Notes: a model not told the origin generated them from the letters alone. A stretch of 64,000 nucleotides of DNA from Ignavibacteria bacterium (GCA_016710985.1 JADJTX010000025.1:47936-111935); one strand, 5' to 3'; positions 8,563 through 17,486 are shown, counted from the stretch's first letter. A program made the numbers and translations.

Positions 8563-9525
8563 ATGAATTCCATCGAAGTATTCAACCTGACAAAAAGATT
8601 CGGCAAATTCACTTCAGTTGATAATATTTCATTTGAAGTAAAGCAGGGAGAGGTATTCGGATTTCTTGGATCGAACGGGGCAGGGAAGTCGACTACCATT
8701 AAGATGCTCTGCGGAATACTGGAACCGACATCGGGAGATGCTACAGTCGGCGGTCACAGTATTTCGAATGATTCTGAGAATGTAAAAAGAAACATTGGAT
8801 ATATGTCACAGAAATTTTCACTTTACGGTGATCTGACTGTGGAAGAGAATATCAATTTCTTCGGGGGAGTTTACGGGCTGGAGGGATCTGATCTTGAGGA
8901 AAGGAAAAAGTGGGTGTTAAAAATTGCAGGGCTTGAAGAGCGGGAAAAGACACTGACATCTTCACTTTCTGTAGGATTTAAACAGCGGCTTGCATTGGGC
9001 TGCGCTGTCATTCACGAACCTAAGATCATTTTTCTGGATGAACCTACAGGCGGAGTTGATCCGATCTCAAGAAGAAAATTCTGGGACCTTATAACTGATC
9101 TTTCTGAAAGAGGAACAACAGTGTTTGTGACAACTCACTATCTTGATGAAGCGGAATTTTGTAACAGGATCATTCTTATTAATGCGGGCAAGCTGATCGC
9201 TGCAGGAAGTCCCAAGGAATTAAAGAGGGAATACATTAAAAACAAAGTCATAGAAATAGACTGTTCTGATATTTACGCTGCAACTGAAATTCTCGAGAAA
9301 GAAAACTTTACCGAGAGCATATCCATTTTCGGAAATTCACTACATGTCACCATGAAGGAAAGAATTAAATCAGAATCGGAATTTGAGGAAGATGAAATTG
9401 AGCTTATCACTTCTCTCCTGCGAAAAGATCCCGGAATTAAAATTCACAGGGTAAGTGAAATTACTCCTTCTCTGGAGGATGTATTTCTTTTTCTCATTGA
9501 AAAAAATACACCTGATGCTAAGTAA
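8563..9525 (+). CDS. ABC transporter ATPase 2 (YbhF-like)
   Basis: A complete 320-residue ABC-2-type ATPase. Walker A is GSNGAGKST (about residues 38-46), the signature is the degenerate LSVGFKQRLALG, Walker B is IIFLDEPTGG, and the H-loop is TTHYLDEAE. The C-terminal extension ends ITPSLEDVFLFLIEKN. It powers the export permeases that follow. Its last 11 bp overlap the start of permease 1, so the two are coupled. E. coli YbhF carries two ATPase units in one chain; here they are separate genes split by tolC. Confidence 0.93.
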   Translation: MNSIEVFNLTKRFGKFTSVDNISFEVKQGEVFGFLGSNGAGKSTTIKMLCGILEPTSGDATVGGHSISNDSENVKRNIGYMSQKFSLYGDLTVEENINFFGGVYGLEGSDLEERKKWVLKIAGLEEREKTLTSSLSVGFKQRLALGCAVIHEPKIIFLDEPTGGVDPISRRKFWDLITDLSERGTTVFVTTHYLDEAEFCNRIILINAGKLIAAGSPKELKREYIKNKVIEIDCSDIYAATEILEKENFTESISIFGNSLHVTMKERIKSESEFEEDEIELITSLLRKDPGIKIHRVSEITPSLEDVFLFLIEKNTPDAK

Positions 9526-10645
9526 AATATTATCAATTACGAAGAAAGAATTCTGGCAGATCAGCAGGGATAAAAGAACTCTGATGATAATTTTTGTTCT
9601 TCCTGTCGCGCTGCTGATCCTATTCGGATACGCCATCACGCTTGACATCAATACAATAAAGCTTGGAGTTTATGATAAGGATAATACAGAAGCGTCAAGG
9701 GATTTTATCAGCGGTTTCATTGGAACATCTTATTTTAAAATTATCAGTTATGCAAACAATGATGCAGAAGTGAACGAACTTCTGGACAGGGGAATCGTTC
9801 AGTGTGTTGCAGTTGTTCCGGAAAATTTTTCCAAAGATCTTGCTACAAAACAGAATGTTAACATTCAGTTTCTGATAGACGGTGTAGATGCAAATACTGC
9901 CACGATCATTCTGAATTATGTAAATGCCGCAACAAGATTTTACTCTGTTAATTTTACCAAAGAATTTCTAGCAGTAAAGGGAGTCAAGCCCTACCAGCCG
10001 ATAAATCTTGATCCGCAATTCTGGTATAATAAGGATCTCAATACAACTCAGTTTTTTATTCCCGGACTCATTGCGATGCTGCTGATCATCATTTCCGTAA
10101 TACTTACTTCAATTTCACTGGTAAGAGAGAAAGAGCTTGGCACTATTGAGCAGATCAGGGTCTCACCTGTAACATCATTTGAACTTATCATAGGCAAGAT
10201 CATTCCGTATCTGATCATTTCATTGCTGATAGCTTATTCGATATTATTCATCGGATACATTTTATTCGGAGTGGTTGTGAAAGGAAGCCACTTGTTCCTG
10301 TTCATCGGCACTATATGTTATCTGATGGCAACATTAAGCATGGGAGTATTCATTTCAACTATTGCCGATTCACAGCAGGTAGCTTTTCAAATGGCGCAGC
10401 TTATATCCCAGCTTCCTACAGTCATTCTTTCGGGGTTTATTTTTCCAATCGAGAGCATGCCATGGCCCGTACAGATCCTTTCTAATTTTACTCCGGCAAA
10501 GTATTATATAATTATTTTAAGAGATATTTTAATAAAAGGTGTAGGTTTCGAAGCTTATAAAATGCAGTTTGTTTATCTGATTATCTTTGCAGCTATATTG
10601 ATTGCAATTGCGACAATCAGAACGAAGAGGTCAAATGCTGTGTGA
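9515..10645 (+). CDS. ABC-2 type permease 1 (YbhS-like)
   Basis: A 376-residue inner-membrane permease. It has one N-terminal membrane segment (MIIFVLPVALLILFGYAITL), a periplasmic domain (about 45-170, with YDKDNTEASRDFISGF), and five C-terminal segments including FIPGLIAMLLIIISVIL and the ABC-2 core TSISLVREKELGTIEQIRVS. The end is FPIESMPWPVQ, then a last helix. I chose ATG 9515, which overlaps the ATPase stop by 11 bp; an upstream in-frame start at 9455 would run through ATPase-coding sequence. It should pair with permease 2 at 13813 as a heterodimer. Confidence 0.92.
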   Translation: MLSKILSITKKEFWQISRDKRTLMIIFVLPVALLILFGYAITLDINTIKLGVYDKDNTEASRDFISGFIGTSYFKIISYANNDAEVNELLDRGIVQCVAVVPENFSKDLATKQNVNIQFLIDGVDANTATIILNYVNAATRFYSVNFTKEFLAVKGVKPYQPINLDPQFWYNKDLNTTQFFIPGLIAMLLIIISVILTSISLVREKELGTIEQIRVSPVTSFELIIGKIIPYLIISLLIAYSILFIGYILFGVVVKGSHLFLFIGTICYLMATLSMGVFISTIADSQQVAFQMAQLISQLPTVILSGFIFPIESMPWPVQILSNFTPAKYYIIILRDILIKGVGFEAYKMQFVYLIIFAAILIAIATIRTKRSNAV

Positions 10646-10651
10646 GACGAT

Positions 10652-10830
10652 ACATAATGAATAATGAATAATGAATAATGAATAATGAATAATGAATAAT
10701 GAATAATGAATAATGGAATAATGAATAGTGAATAATGAATAGTGAGTAGTGAATCCCAAATCCGAAATTCCAAATCCCAAATCAAAAAAATCCCAAATCA
10801 AGAAAATCCCAAATCCGAAATCCCAAATTT
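10652..10830. repeat. Heptamer arrays GAATAAT and AAATCCC
   Basis: GAATAAT units (10652-~10752, about thirteen, degenerating at the right end) pass into AAATCCC/AAATCCG/AAATTCC units (10751-10830) with two small insertions. The first array starts about seven bases after the stop codon of permease 1. Together they fill half of the 372-bp gap before the 698-aa gene. Confidence 0.95.
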
Positions 10831-10895
10831 AAATAAGTGTTTCTACTTACAAAGAAAATGTATTTACCACTATTCTTAGTTCTGTATTAAACCTG

Positions 10896-10903
10896 TAATT
10901 TTG
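10896..10903 (+). promoter_or_regulatory. Candidate -7 box before the 698-aa gene
   Basis: TAATTTTG fits TAnnTTTG and lies 115 nt before the ATG at 11018. It suggests the cassette is transcribed on its own rather than only as part of the efflux operon. No -33 element was recognised. Confidence 0.35.
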
Positions 10904-11017
10904 TAGTATGGAATTTCCATACACCCCAATCATATCAAACATTAATAATTCCAGAATCTGATAGGAAGACGCCGAAAATCCTGTAAAGAGTAGGCATAAT
11001 TTTAAATAAATAATAAC

Positions 11018-13114
11018 ATGGCTAAAAACATCAAAAGCGTAAAAACAAAAATCAGGGTTCAGCCTGAACGAAGTAATTTTCTCGCTTTGCTGGCTAAGAA
11101 TCCCAATTACTTCGGGAACATTCCGGAAAGCAAACTGAAGTCTAATTTTTTAATGAAGGGAAATATTTCTTATGAAGGAATTTCCTGTCTGGGTTACAAT
11201 CCTTCCACACAAATACTTGAAGCTACTTTTGACATCAAGAGATCTTATGGATATTCAGGAAACCTTTGTACAGCTGGTTCAAGAGAGTATGTAAGATTTT
11301 ATATTGATTTTCATGACGGCGCAGGATGGATAGACCAGGGCTCGGTTGCCGTGAATGTTCACGATCTGCCTGCAGGAACTGACTGCCATCACAGCTCCAC
11401 TATGCCTGTGACATACACAGCTTCTTTAAAGAAAAAGACAGGAAAATTTTCTACCTGCGGTCATCCGGTACTGCCAAGAGTGAGAGCAATTTTATCCTGG
11501 AATTTCGATCCGCCGGCAAATTCGCCTAACTGGTCTCCGGTATGGGGGAATGTTAAGGAAGTTGACATTCAGCTTAAACCGTCGTTCATTATCTTTGATG
11601 ATTTGTTTAAACTGAAGTACAGTGAATTATTAAGTCTTGCTTCATATTCGCCTCATCTTTCACTTAATCAGTTAGCTGAAGTAAATAATATTCAGCTGGA
11701 TGACTTAAAACCTGTTGCAAAGTCATTATCACTAAAGGACCTGAGCAGTAAGTATAAAAAATCTGAACTTGAGCCGTCACGTTTCGCTTACAAAGCAGCA
11801 TTGAACATGATCAAATATCCGGCATCAGAACTTACACTGGATACTCAGAAGACTTTAAGTGAACTGAAGATCGATTATGCAAAATTAATTGATAAGTTCG
11901 TTGTTCTTCCTTTCATTGATAAAACGAAAGCTAATGTTGACTGGGAAGAGCTGGAATGCGTCGGACTTGATTATAATAATGAAAGTCTTGTAGCAACAAT
12001 TAAAATAAAAAAGAAAAGCGGATACAGCGGAGATCTCTGTGATGACGGAAGCAAAGAATACGTTGCCTTCTGGATCGATTGGGACGATATGTGCGATTGG
12101 GAATACCTTAATACTGTTCAGCTTGATATTCACGATCTGAATATTCCTGTTGGTGGTTTGTATTATTCAGTGACACTTCCGCTTGATACAACCTTTCACA
12201 AAAAGTTATGTAATAATCCAAACATTATTAGAGTCAGGGGAGTGCTATCGTGGAATTCTCTGCCTTCTACTACCAATCCTGATCAGCTTCAGTTTTATGG
12301 TAACAGGGTTGATACTCACATTCAGATAAAACCGGGAATAGTTTTAGATCCGGGTGAAGTAATGGCGCTTTACAATATAATCGGAGGAATACCGGTTGAT
12401 AAGATCAATAATGTCACAGGTCTTACAACACCCGGCGCTTTCTTTGCATACAACGGAATACCTGTTCCCTCGGGAGCGCCGTTTGGCGGAGTAGTAGTAG
12501 TGAACGGACCTACGTTCCCCGGCGAGCGTTACAGGATCAAAGTAAGAAATACTGTTACTAATGTTTCCCATTATGTAAATGATTCGTTTACTGTTGTCGG
12601 ATGGCTTCCGGTTGCTCCTTATGTACAATACACGACACAGACCCCTGACATAAACGGATACTATAATTTCCTTCCTGTTGAGCAGAATACTTTAAGCATA
12701 CTTTCGAGATTCTCACCGGGAACAAACGATAAGCTTGAAGTCACAATGGAAGTCGAAGGAATATTCGGAACATTCAGCAAGACAATTCAGATGGATAATA
12801 TTGTGCCGCAGATATCACTGGCAGTTGACGATGGCGGAGACTGTACGCATTATCATAAAGGAGATACTATAACGGGACATTATTTTGTCAATGATGCTAA
12901 TCTTCATTCATTCAGCTTAGGCAGCAGCTTTGGCGGAGGTATCAGCGGAACATCGAATACGCCTCCATTACCCGGAAACAGCTTCAGCATTCCGACAAAT
13001 GCCAACAGCAATCCATGCGGCAGCATATCATTATATGCAGTGGATAAGACAATTGTAAACAGCCAGGGTGTTGGATTTGATGTCTGGACCGGCTATAACA
13101 TTTGTTTGCAGTAA
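11018..13114 (+). CDS. 698-aa protein of unknown function with internal duplication
   Basis: I do not recognise a named family. The protein has no signal peptide or membrane segment. It carries two copies of a ~140-residue beta-rich domain. Copy 1 (about 50-190) has YEGISCLGYNP and YGYSGNLCTAGSREYVRF. Copy 2 (about 310-455) has WEELECVGLDYN and SGYSGDLCDDGSKEYVAF. Both end in a LSWN motif and a [DH]IQ[LI]KP strand. The shared core is ATxxIK...GYSG-LC--GS-EYV-F-ID. A helical linker (about 200-300) joins them. The C-terminal 240 residues are Gly/Asn/Thr-rich with paired Cys (GDCTHYH, NPCGS, YNICLQ). It is followed by a hairpin and two small genes, and the group splits the two permease genes of the efflux operon. 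Confidence 0.85.
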   Translation: MAKNIKSVKTKIRVQPERSNFLALLAKNPNYFGNIPESKLKSNFLMKGNISYEGISCLGYNPSTQILEATFDIKRSYGYSGNLCTAGSREYVRFYIDFHDGAGWIDQGSVAVNVHDLPAGTDCHHSSTMPVTYTASLKKKTGKFSTCGHPVLPRVRAILSWNFDPPANSPNWSPVWGNVKEVDIQLKPSFIIFDDLFKLKYSELLSLASYSPHLSLNQLAEVNNIQLDDLKPVAKSLSLKDLSSKYKKSELEPSRFAYKAALNMIKYPASELTLDTQKTLSELKIDYAKLIDKFVVLPFIDKTKANVDWEELECVGLDYNNESLVATIKIKKKSGYSGDLCDDGSKEYVAFWIDWDDMCDWEYLNTVQLDIHDLNIPVGGLYYSVTLPLDTTFHKKLCNNPNIIRVRGVLSWNSLPSTTNPDQLQFYGNRVDTHIQIKPGIVLDPGEVMALYNIIGGIPVDKINNVTGLTTPGAFFAYNGIPVPSGAPFGGVVVVNGPTFPGERYRIKVRNTVTNVSHYVNDSFTVVGWLPVAPYVQYTTQTPDINGYYNFLPVEQNTLSILSRFSPGTNDKLEVTMEVEGIFGTFSKTIQMDNIVPQISLAVDDGGDCTHYHKGDTITGHYFVNDANLHSFSLGSSFGGGISGTSNTPPLPGNSFSIPTNANSNPCGSISLYAVDKTIVNSQGVGFDVWTGYNICLQ

Positions 13115-13160
13115 ACACAACCCTCTCCATCTCCGACCCATAGGAGGTGGATTTCAACCG

Positions 13161-13193
13161 GCAGAGTCTTTTCACTTGTGAAAGACTCTGTCG
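13161..13193 (+). terminator. Hairpin after the 698-aa gene
   Basis: CAGAGTCTTT(T)CAC pairs with GTGAAAGACTCTG around a tiny TT centre (in practice a 4-6 nt loop). It is followed by TCGTTAATTT, a poor T-tract. It is a likely terminator or 3' stabiliser between the 698-aa gene and the DUF1360 gene. Confidence 0.6.
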
Positions 13194-13225
13194 TTAATTT
13201 AATGAAGATCTAAGTTATATAACAT

Positions 13226-13513
13226 ATGCCGGAGTTAGTAAAATATTTCGTGATAGTCATAGTCGTCTGGAGGGTCACACATTTAATAAGCTCAGAGGAC
13301 GGTCCTTTTGAAATTATATTCAGAGTAAGAAAACTATTCGGAAACAGTTTTATGGGAAAGCTGATGGACTGCTTTTACTGTCTCAGCATCTGGACAGGAT
13401 TAATATTTGCTTTTATGTTCGGGACATATTATTTTGAAGTCATTATATTATGTCTCTATTATTCAGGAGCAGCAATCTTATTAGAAAAATTAACCAACAA
13501 AAACTTTCAATAA
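13226..13513 (+). CDS. DUF1360 family small membrane protein
   Basis: A 95-residue protein matching the DUF1360 pattern: WRVTHLISSEDGPFEIIFRV near the N-terminus, then DCFYCLSIWTG, then a hydrophobic pair of helices (about 50-90). It has a membrane segment at about 5-22 and two more after the CFYC motif. Members occur in Bacilli (sporulation protein YjcA-like) and in phages; the biochemical role is unknown. It lies 112 bp after the 698-aa gene and 4 bp before the next small gene, so it is probably part of the same cassette. Confidence 0.8.
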   Translation: MPELVKYFVIVIVVWRVTHLISSEDGPFEIIFRVRKLFGNSFMGKLMDCFYCLSIWTGLIFAFMFGTYYFEVIILCLYYSGAAILLEKLTNKNFQ

Positions 13514-13517
13514 TAAT

Positions 13518-13739
13518 ATGTGCAACTGCAATCAAAAGAGAATGTCATTTAAACAAACTTCTGACCTCCATTATAAAAATATGATCAGGGTAACTTTAAA
13601 AGGTACTGAATCACTGGTAATAAACGGCAGTATTACAGGACGGACTTACATCTTTAAGAATAAAGGTGACCTTAATCTGGTTGATAAAAGAGACCTTAAT
13701 GATTTTAAAAAATACACTAACTTTATAATAGCAGTTTGA
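13518..13739 (+). CDS. 73-aa hypothetical protein
   Basis: A small protein starting MCNCNQKR. Its middle, RVTLKGTESLVINGSITGRTY, and end, VDKRDLNDFKKYTNFI, resemble short phage-type proteins of the style 'Y-G--P--V-G--TG--Y-F...VD-RD---L'. The family and function are not known. It starts 4 bp after the DUF1360 gene, which argues for co-expression, and is followed 73 bp later by permease 2. Confidence 0.65.
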   Translation: MCNCNQKRMSFKQTSDLHYKNMIRVTLKGTESLVINGSITGRTYIFKNKGDLNLVDKRDLNDFKKYTNFIIAV

Positions 13740-13812
13740 TGATAAGGATATTTTTTTCTGTCAGAGGAAAATATGATCTTTCGTTAATTTTTTATGAATA
13801 CCTTCCTAAAGG

Positions 13813-14942
13813 ATGAGGATACTCAGAATATTTATCATAAAAGAATTTTTACAGTTTCTGCGTGACCCGAAAATGTTCAGGGTAGTACTGATCGCGCCTG
13901 TAATACAGCTGATATTCCTGGGATATGCAGCTAACAGGGATATTGAAAATACCACGACAGTATTGTTCGATCAGGATAAATCCTCAACGAGCCGGGAATA
14001 TGTAAGAGGGTTTTCTGAGTCAGGATATTTTTCGATTGACTATGTTGTTAATGACTATTCTGAACTTACAAAATTAATAGATAACGGCAATGCTCTTGTC
14101 GGAATTACAATCCCTTATGATTTTGAGAAAGACATAAAAAATAAAAGAACAGCTAACGTACAGCTTATAGTAGACGGATCAGACGGTAACAAAGCGTCCA
14201 TTGCCGCGGGATATGCTCAGAACATTACAGCTATATTTGCAAAGAACATTAATCTTGAAAATCTTGAAAGATCAGGACTTAAAACAAATCTTGTAAGTTC
14301 GATCGAGCCTGAAGCAAGAGTCTGGTATAATCCGAATCTTACCACACGAAATTATTTCCTTCCGAGTATCGTAGGACTTGTACTTATAATAATTACAGTT
14401 AATATGACATCGCTTGCAATAGTAAAGGAAAGAGAGATTGGCACACTCGAACAGTTAATAGTCACACCAATAAAGCCATATCAGATGATCCTCGGAAAGC
14501 TGATCCCATTCTCAATAATCGGTTTTGTTGCGGTGATACTTGTTCTTTCTGTCATGAGATTCTGGTTTGGAATACAGGTAAAAGGAAGTGTACCATTTTT
14601 ATTTGCTTCATCATTTGTGTTTATGCTTTCGACTTTAGGATTAGGATTATTCGTGTCAACGATTTCAAAGACACAGCAGCAGGCAATGATAACATCAGCA
14701 TTCTTAGTCATAATGCCGATGATCTTCCTGTCGGGCTTTTCATTTCCGATAGAGAACATGCCAATGATAATCCAGTATGTTACTTACATAATTCCGTTAA
14801 AGTATTTTATAATAATAATAAGAGGCATTGTGATCAAAGGTCTTGGTTTTTATGATCTCTGGCGGGAAGTTGCGGTTTTGTTTGTAATGGAGTTGTGATA
14901 TTGGTTGTAAGTTCGTTCAGATTTAGTAAGAGACTTGAGTAA
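13813..14942 (+). CDS. ABC-2 type permease 2 (YbhR-like), frameshifted near its 3' end
   Basis: The partner permease of the efflux system. It has an N-terminal segment (MFRVVLIAPVIQLIFLGYAA), a periplasmic domain with FDQDKSSTSREYVRGF, and five C-terminal segments with TSLAIVKEREIGTLEQLIVT and FPIENMPMIIQYVTYIIPL. As written, translation stops at 14898 after LFVMEL (361 aa). Restoring one G at the GG of 14889-14890 continues the frame as GVVILVVSSFRFSKRLE to a TAA at 14940-14942, the usual end for this family, so the full length is about 376 residues. That restored stop lies inside the following GATAATT array. Confidence 0.85.
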
Positions 14943-15129
14943 TTGATAATTGATAATTGATAATTGATAGTTGATAATTGATAATTGATAGTTGATAATT
15001 GATAGTTGATAGTTGATTATTCATAGTTCATAGTTCATAGTTCATAGTTCATAGTCCATAGTTTATAGTTTATAGTTTATAGTTCATAGTTCATAGTCCA
15101 TAGTTTATAGTTTAAAGTTTATAGTTTAA
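14939..15129. repeat. Heptamer arrays GATAATT/GATAGTT and TTCATAG/TTTATAG
   Basis: About eleven GATAATT or GATAGTT units (14939-15018) are followed by about sixteen TTCATAG/TTTATAG/TCCATAG units (15019-15129). The first array overlaps the restored stop codon of permease 2. Confidence 0.95.
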
Positions 15130-15145
15130 CTGAAGTAACATATTT

Positions 15146-15491
15146 TGTCATTCTGAACGAACGGAGCGCAGCGGAGTGAAGTGAAGAATCCAATCAGCAA
15201 CGTAAAATTATTAAGCAGCATTATAATTAACTGAAGTTCCCCTTTTTGTCATTCTGAACGAACGGAGCGAAGCGGAGTGAAGTGAAGAATCCAATCATGC
15301 AACGTCAAATAATTGATAATTGATAGTTGATAATTGAGAGTTGATAGTTGATTATTCATAGTTCATAGTTCATTCCATAGTTTATAGTCCATAGTTTATA
15401 GTTTACAGTTTAACTGAAGTAACATATTTTGTCATTCTGAACGAACGGAGCGAAGCGGAGTGGGTAAGTGAAGAATCCAATCATGCAACGT
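15146..15491. repeat. Three direct copies of a ~55-bp repeat, with heptamer arrays between
   Basis: Copies at 15146-15203, 15247-15305 and 15430-15491 share TTGTCATTCTGAACGAACGG, then GGAGTGAAGTGAAGAATCC, then AATCA-(TG)-CAACGT. Heptamer arrays (GATAATT/TTTATAG, 15310-15412) separate copies 2 and 3, and AGTTTAACTGAAGTAACATA precedes copies 1 and 3. The unit contains its own near-palindromic part, CGGAGCGAAGCGGAG. Inverted copies lie on the other side of the GIY-YIG gene. Confidence 0.95.
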
Positions 15492-15539
15492 AAATTTATG
15501 AGCATTCTTTAAAAGAAATAACAATGAACATTTTCAATT

Positions 15540-15869
15540 ATGAATTACTATGTATACCTTATTGCAAGCGGGAAAAACGGGACTCTGTATGTTGGAATGA
15601 CTAATAATTTGATTCGCAGAAGTGTGGAGCACAAAAAAGGTTTGGTAAATGGTTTTACAAGAAAATATAAAGTAGACAAATTGGTTTACTACGAAGAAAC
15701 AAAATATGTTAATAATGCGATTATGAGAGAGAAACAGGTAAAAGGTTGGAATAGAAAGAAGAAAATTGATTTGATTGTGAGTATGAATCCGGAATGGAAG
15801 GATTTGTTTTATGAAATTGGAGGTAATGATGAAATGTTAAATCAGGATTTTTCGGTAGGACATTATTAA
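15540..15869 (+). CDS. GIY-YIG nuclease domain protein
   Basis: A 109-residue single-domain GIY-YIG endonuclease of the UPF0213/YhbQ type. The catalytic pattern is present: YYVYLIASG..TLYVGMT (the two halves of GIY-YIG), Arg in LIRRSVEH, and Glu in REKQVKGW. Such small proteins are multi-copy in Bacteroidota/Chlorobi genomes; cellular roles are mostly unknown (DNA repair or mobility proposed). It stands alone. Three copies of a ~55-bp repeat lie upstream and two to three inverted copies downstream, the nearest 17 bp after its stop. That arrangement suggests the gene and the repeats may be linked. Confidence 0.9.
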   Translation: MNYYVYLIASGKNGTLYVGMTNNLIRRSVEHKKGLVNGFTRKYKVDKLVYYEETKYVNNAIMREKQVKGWNRKKKIDLIVSMNPEWKDLFYEIGGNDEMLNQDFSVGHY

Positions 15870-15886
15870 GTTTTAAATATAGTTTT

Positions 15887-16049
15887 ACGTATTGATTGGA
15901 TTCTTCACTTCACTCCGCTCCGTTCGTTCAGAATGACAAAAGCCTAGACACAGTCACGTTGTTTGATTGGATTCTTCCCCAGCGTGCCCTGTTGTATTGA
16001 TTGGATTCTTCACTTCACTCCGCTTCGCTCCGTTCGTTCAGAATGACAA
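15887..16049. repeat. Inverted copies of the ~55-bp repeat
   Basis: Reverse-complement copies of the 15146-type repeat lie at 15887-15940 and 15995-16049, with a fragment at 15957-15978 (TTTGATTGGATTCTTC). The motif reads TTGATTGGATTCTTCACTTC, then CGTTCGTTCAGAATGACA. With the upstream copies they bracket the GIY-YIG gene in opposite orientations. Confidence 0.95.
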
Positions 16050-16072
16050 AAGTGTTGAAGATTTTTTAAACC

Positions 16073-17083
16073 TTATAAATTCAGACTCTCAAGTTTTATT
16101 CTTTCGTCCGGGGTCGTTATTATCAGCAGCAGGTCTCCGTCCTTTACTTTGTAACTGTCATCGGGTTTGAAGATCAGATCTTCTCCGGATTTCAGCGCAA
16201 TGAATATAGTGTCTTTAAACTCATCGAGCTTTAATTCTCCGATCATTTGTCCGGACAATGTGCCTTTTATTGTGATCTGTTCAAGCCGGAGATTCTTATA
16301 AGTATCACTCAGCATTATATCCAGAAAATGCGTTACAACAGGTCTTAACATTTCCGATGCCATTCTGAGACCGCCCATATAATTCGGAGAGATCACATCA
16401 TCTGCGCCGGCGAGCTTAATCTTATACTGATTTTCATGATTAGTACACCGGGAAATAATTCTTATATCAGGACTCATCTTCCTCCCGAGCAGGCTGATCA
16501 CAAGATTTTTATTGTCATCGTTTGTGGTGGCAAATAGTCCTTTCGCTTTTTCTATCCCTGCTTTTGTCAACACTTCAGCGTGCGTTGCATCTCCTACTAT
16601 GTATTTCTGATTCGGATATTTATCCAGTATGTCCCTTAAAGCATCAGGATTGATCTCAACGCAGACACTTTCTCTTTTAGTCACATTCAGCTCATCTATT
16701 AAGTGAAAAGAATTATTTCCCACTCCGCACACTATATAATGGTCTGTAAATTTATTTATGGCTTTCTCCATTATTCTCTTTTTATATGATTCTTTTAATT
16801 GACCTTCTATGATTACAGCAGAAATTGTAGATACAAAATATGTTAATATGCCTATACCTGCAAAGGCAAGAAATACAGTGAAAGGTCTTCCTCCTTCAAA
16901 ATCTTTCAGATCAATGATCTCATCAAAACCGATCGTTGTCACTGTGATCACTGTCATGTAAAAGCATGTGAACAAGTCATATTTGAAATCGGTAATGAGA
17001 TAATATCCGAATGTCCCTATTGAAAACACTATCAATAGCGCTACACCCGTCAGTACCAGTTTCTTCTTAATGTTTGAATCCAT
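16073..17083 (-). CDS. Potassium channel with TrkA-N/TrkA-C (RCK) domains
   Basis: A 336-residue two-TM potassium channel. TM1 is about 10-30 (VLTGVALLIVFSIGTFGYYL). The pore helix and filter are TVITVTTIGFDE, an unusual filter where TVGYGD/E is typical. TM2 is PFTVFLAFAGIGILTYFV. Then comes an RCK/TrkA-N Rossmann domain (about 105-225; HYIVCGVGNNSFHLIDEL, acidic VEIN at the strand-2 end) and a TrkA-C domain (about 250-336). The ligand-gated RCK unit would control K+ flux at the inner membrane. I chose ATG 17083; TTG at 17092 is three codons upstream. Its 3' end lies next to the inverted repeats of the GIY-YIG locus. Confidence 0.93.
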   Translation of the reverse strand: MDSNIKKKLVLTGVALLIVFSIGTFGYYLITDFKYDLFTCFYMTVITVTTIGFDEIIDLKDFEGGRPFTVFLAFAGIGILTYFVSTISAVIIEGQLKESYKKRIMEKAINKFTDHYIVCGVGNNSFHLIDELNVTKRESVCVEINPDALRDILDKYPNQKYIVGDATHAEVLTKAGIEKAKGLFATTNDDNKNLVISLLGRKMSPDIRIISRCTNHENQYKIKLAGADDVISPNYMGGLRMASEMLRPVVTHFLDIMLSDTYKNLRLEQITIKGTLSGQMIGELKLDEFKDTIFIALKSGEDLIFKPDDSYKVKDGDLLLIITTPDERIKLESLNL

Positions 17084-17227
17084 GAAAGCCAAATTAAAGA
17101 TTAATCATTTTAAAAAAAATTGCAAAGTGAATATTTAAGATGATTTCAATTTATTATTTTGTAGAGCATCTGTGAAATTATATCAGCCACATTAATGTAA
17201 CCGTTAGACTGCTTTTTATATCCGTTA

Positions 17228-17391
17228 CTCAAGTTGACTGGTTCAAAATTGAAAGCAGAAGATAGCCACGAATTTCACAAATTAACACGAATTTATGAAG
17301 AAGCATAAATATAATTGATAAAATAATTCGTGTAAATTCGTGTCATTCGTGGCGATAAAAAACTACAAAGCAGAAAGGCAGTCAACTTGAG
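17228..17391. repeat. Nested inverted-repeat element
   Basis: The outer arms are exact 13-mers, CTCAAGTTGACTG (17228-17240) and its complement (17379-17391). Inside them a second pair, 17264-17294 (begins GCCACGAATTTCACAAATTA) and 17324-17353 (ends TCATTCGTGGC), forms a ~30-bp imperfect stem. It lies in the 404-bp gap between divergent channel and phosphatase genes. No coding frame is visible; it is MITE-like in shape but small. Confidence 0.8.
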
Positions 17392-17486
17392 AACTTTAAT
17401 TAATTTTAGTTTTGAATTAGCGGTCGACGGTTACAACTTTGAGCTTGTAATTCGTGGCAGAAAAAATTCGATAAAAAATAATTCAT

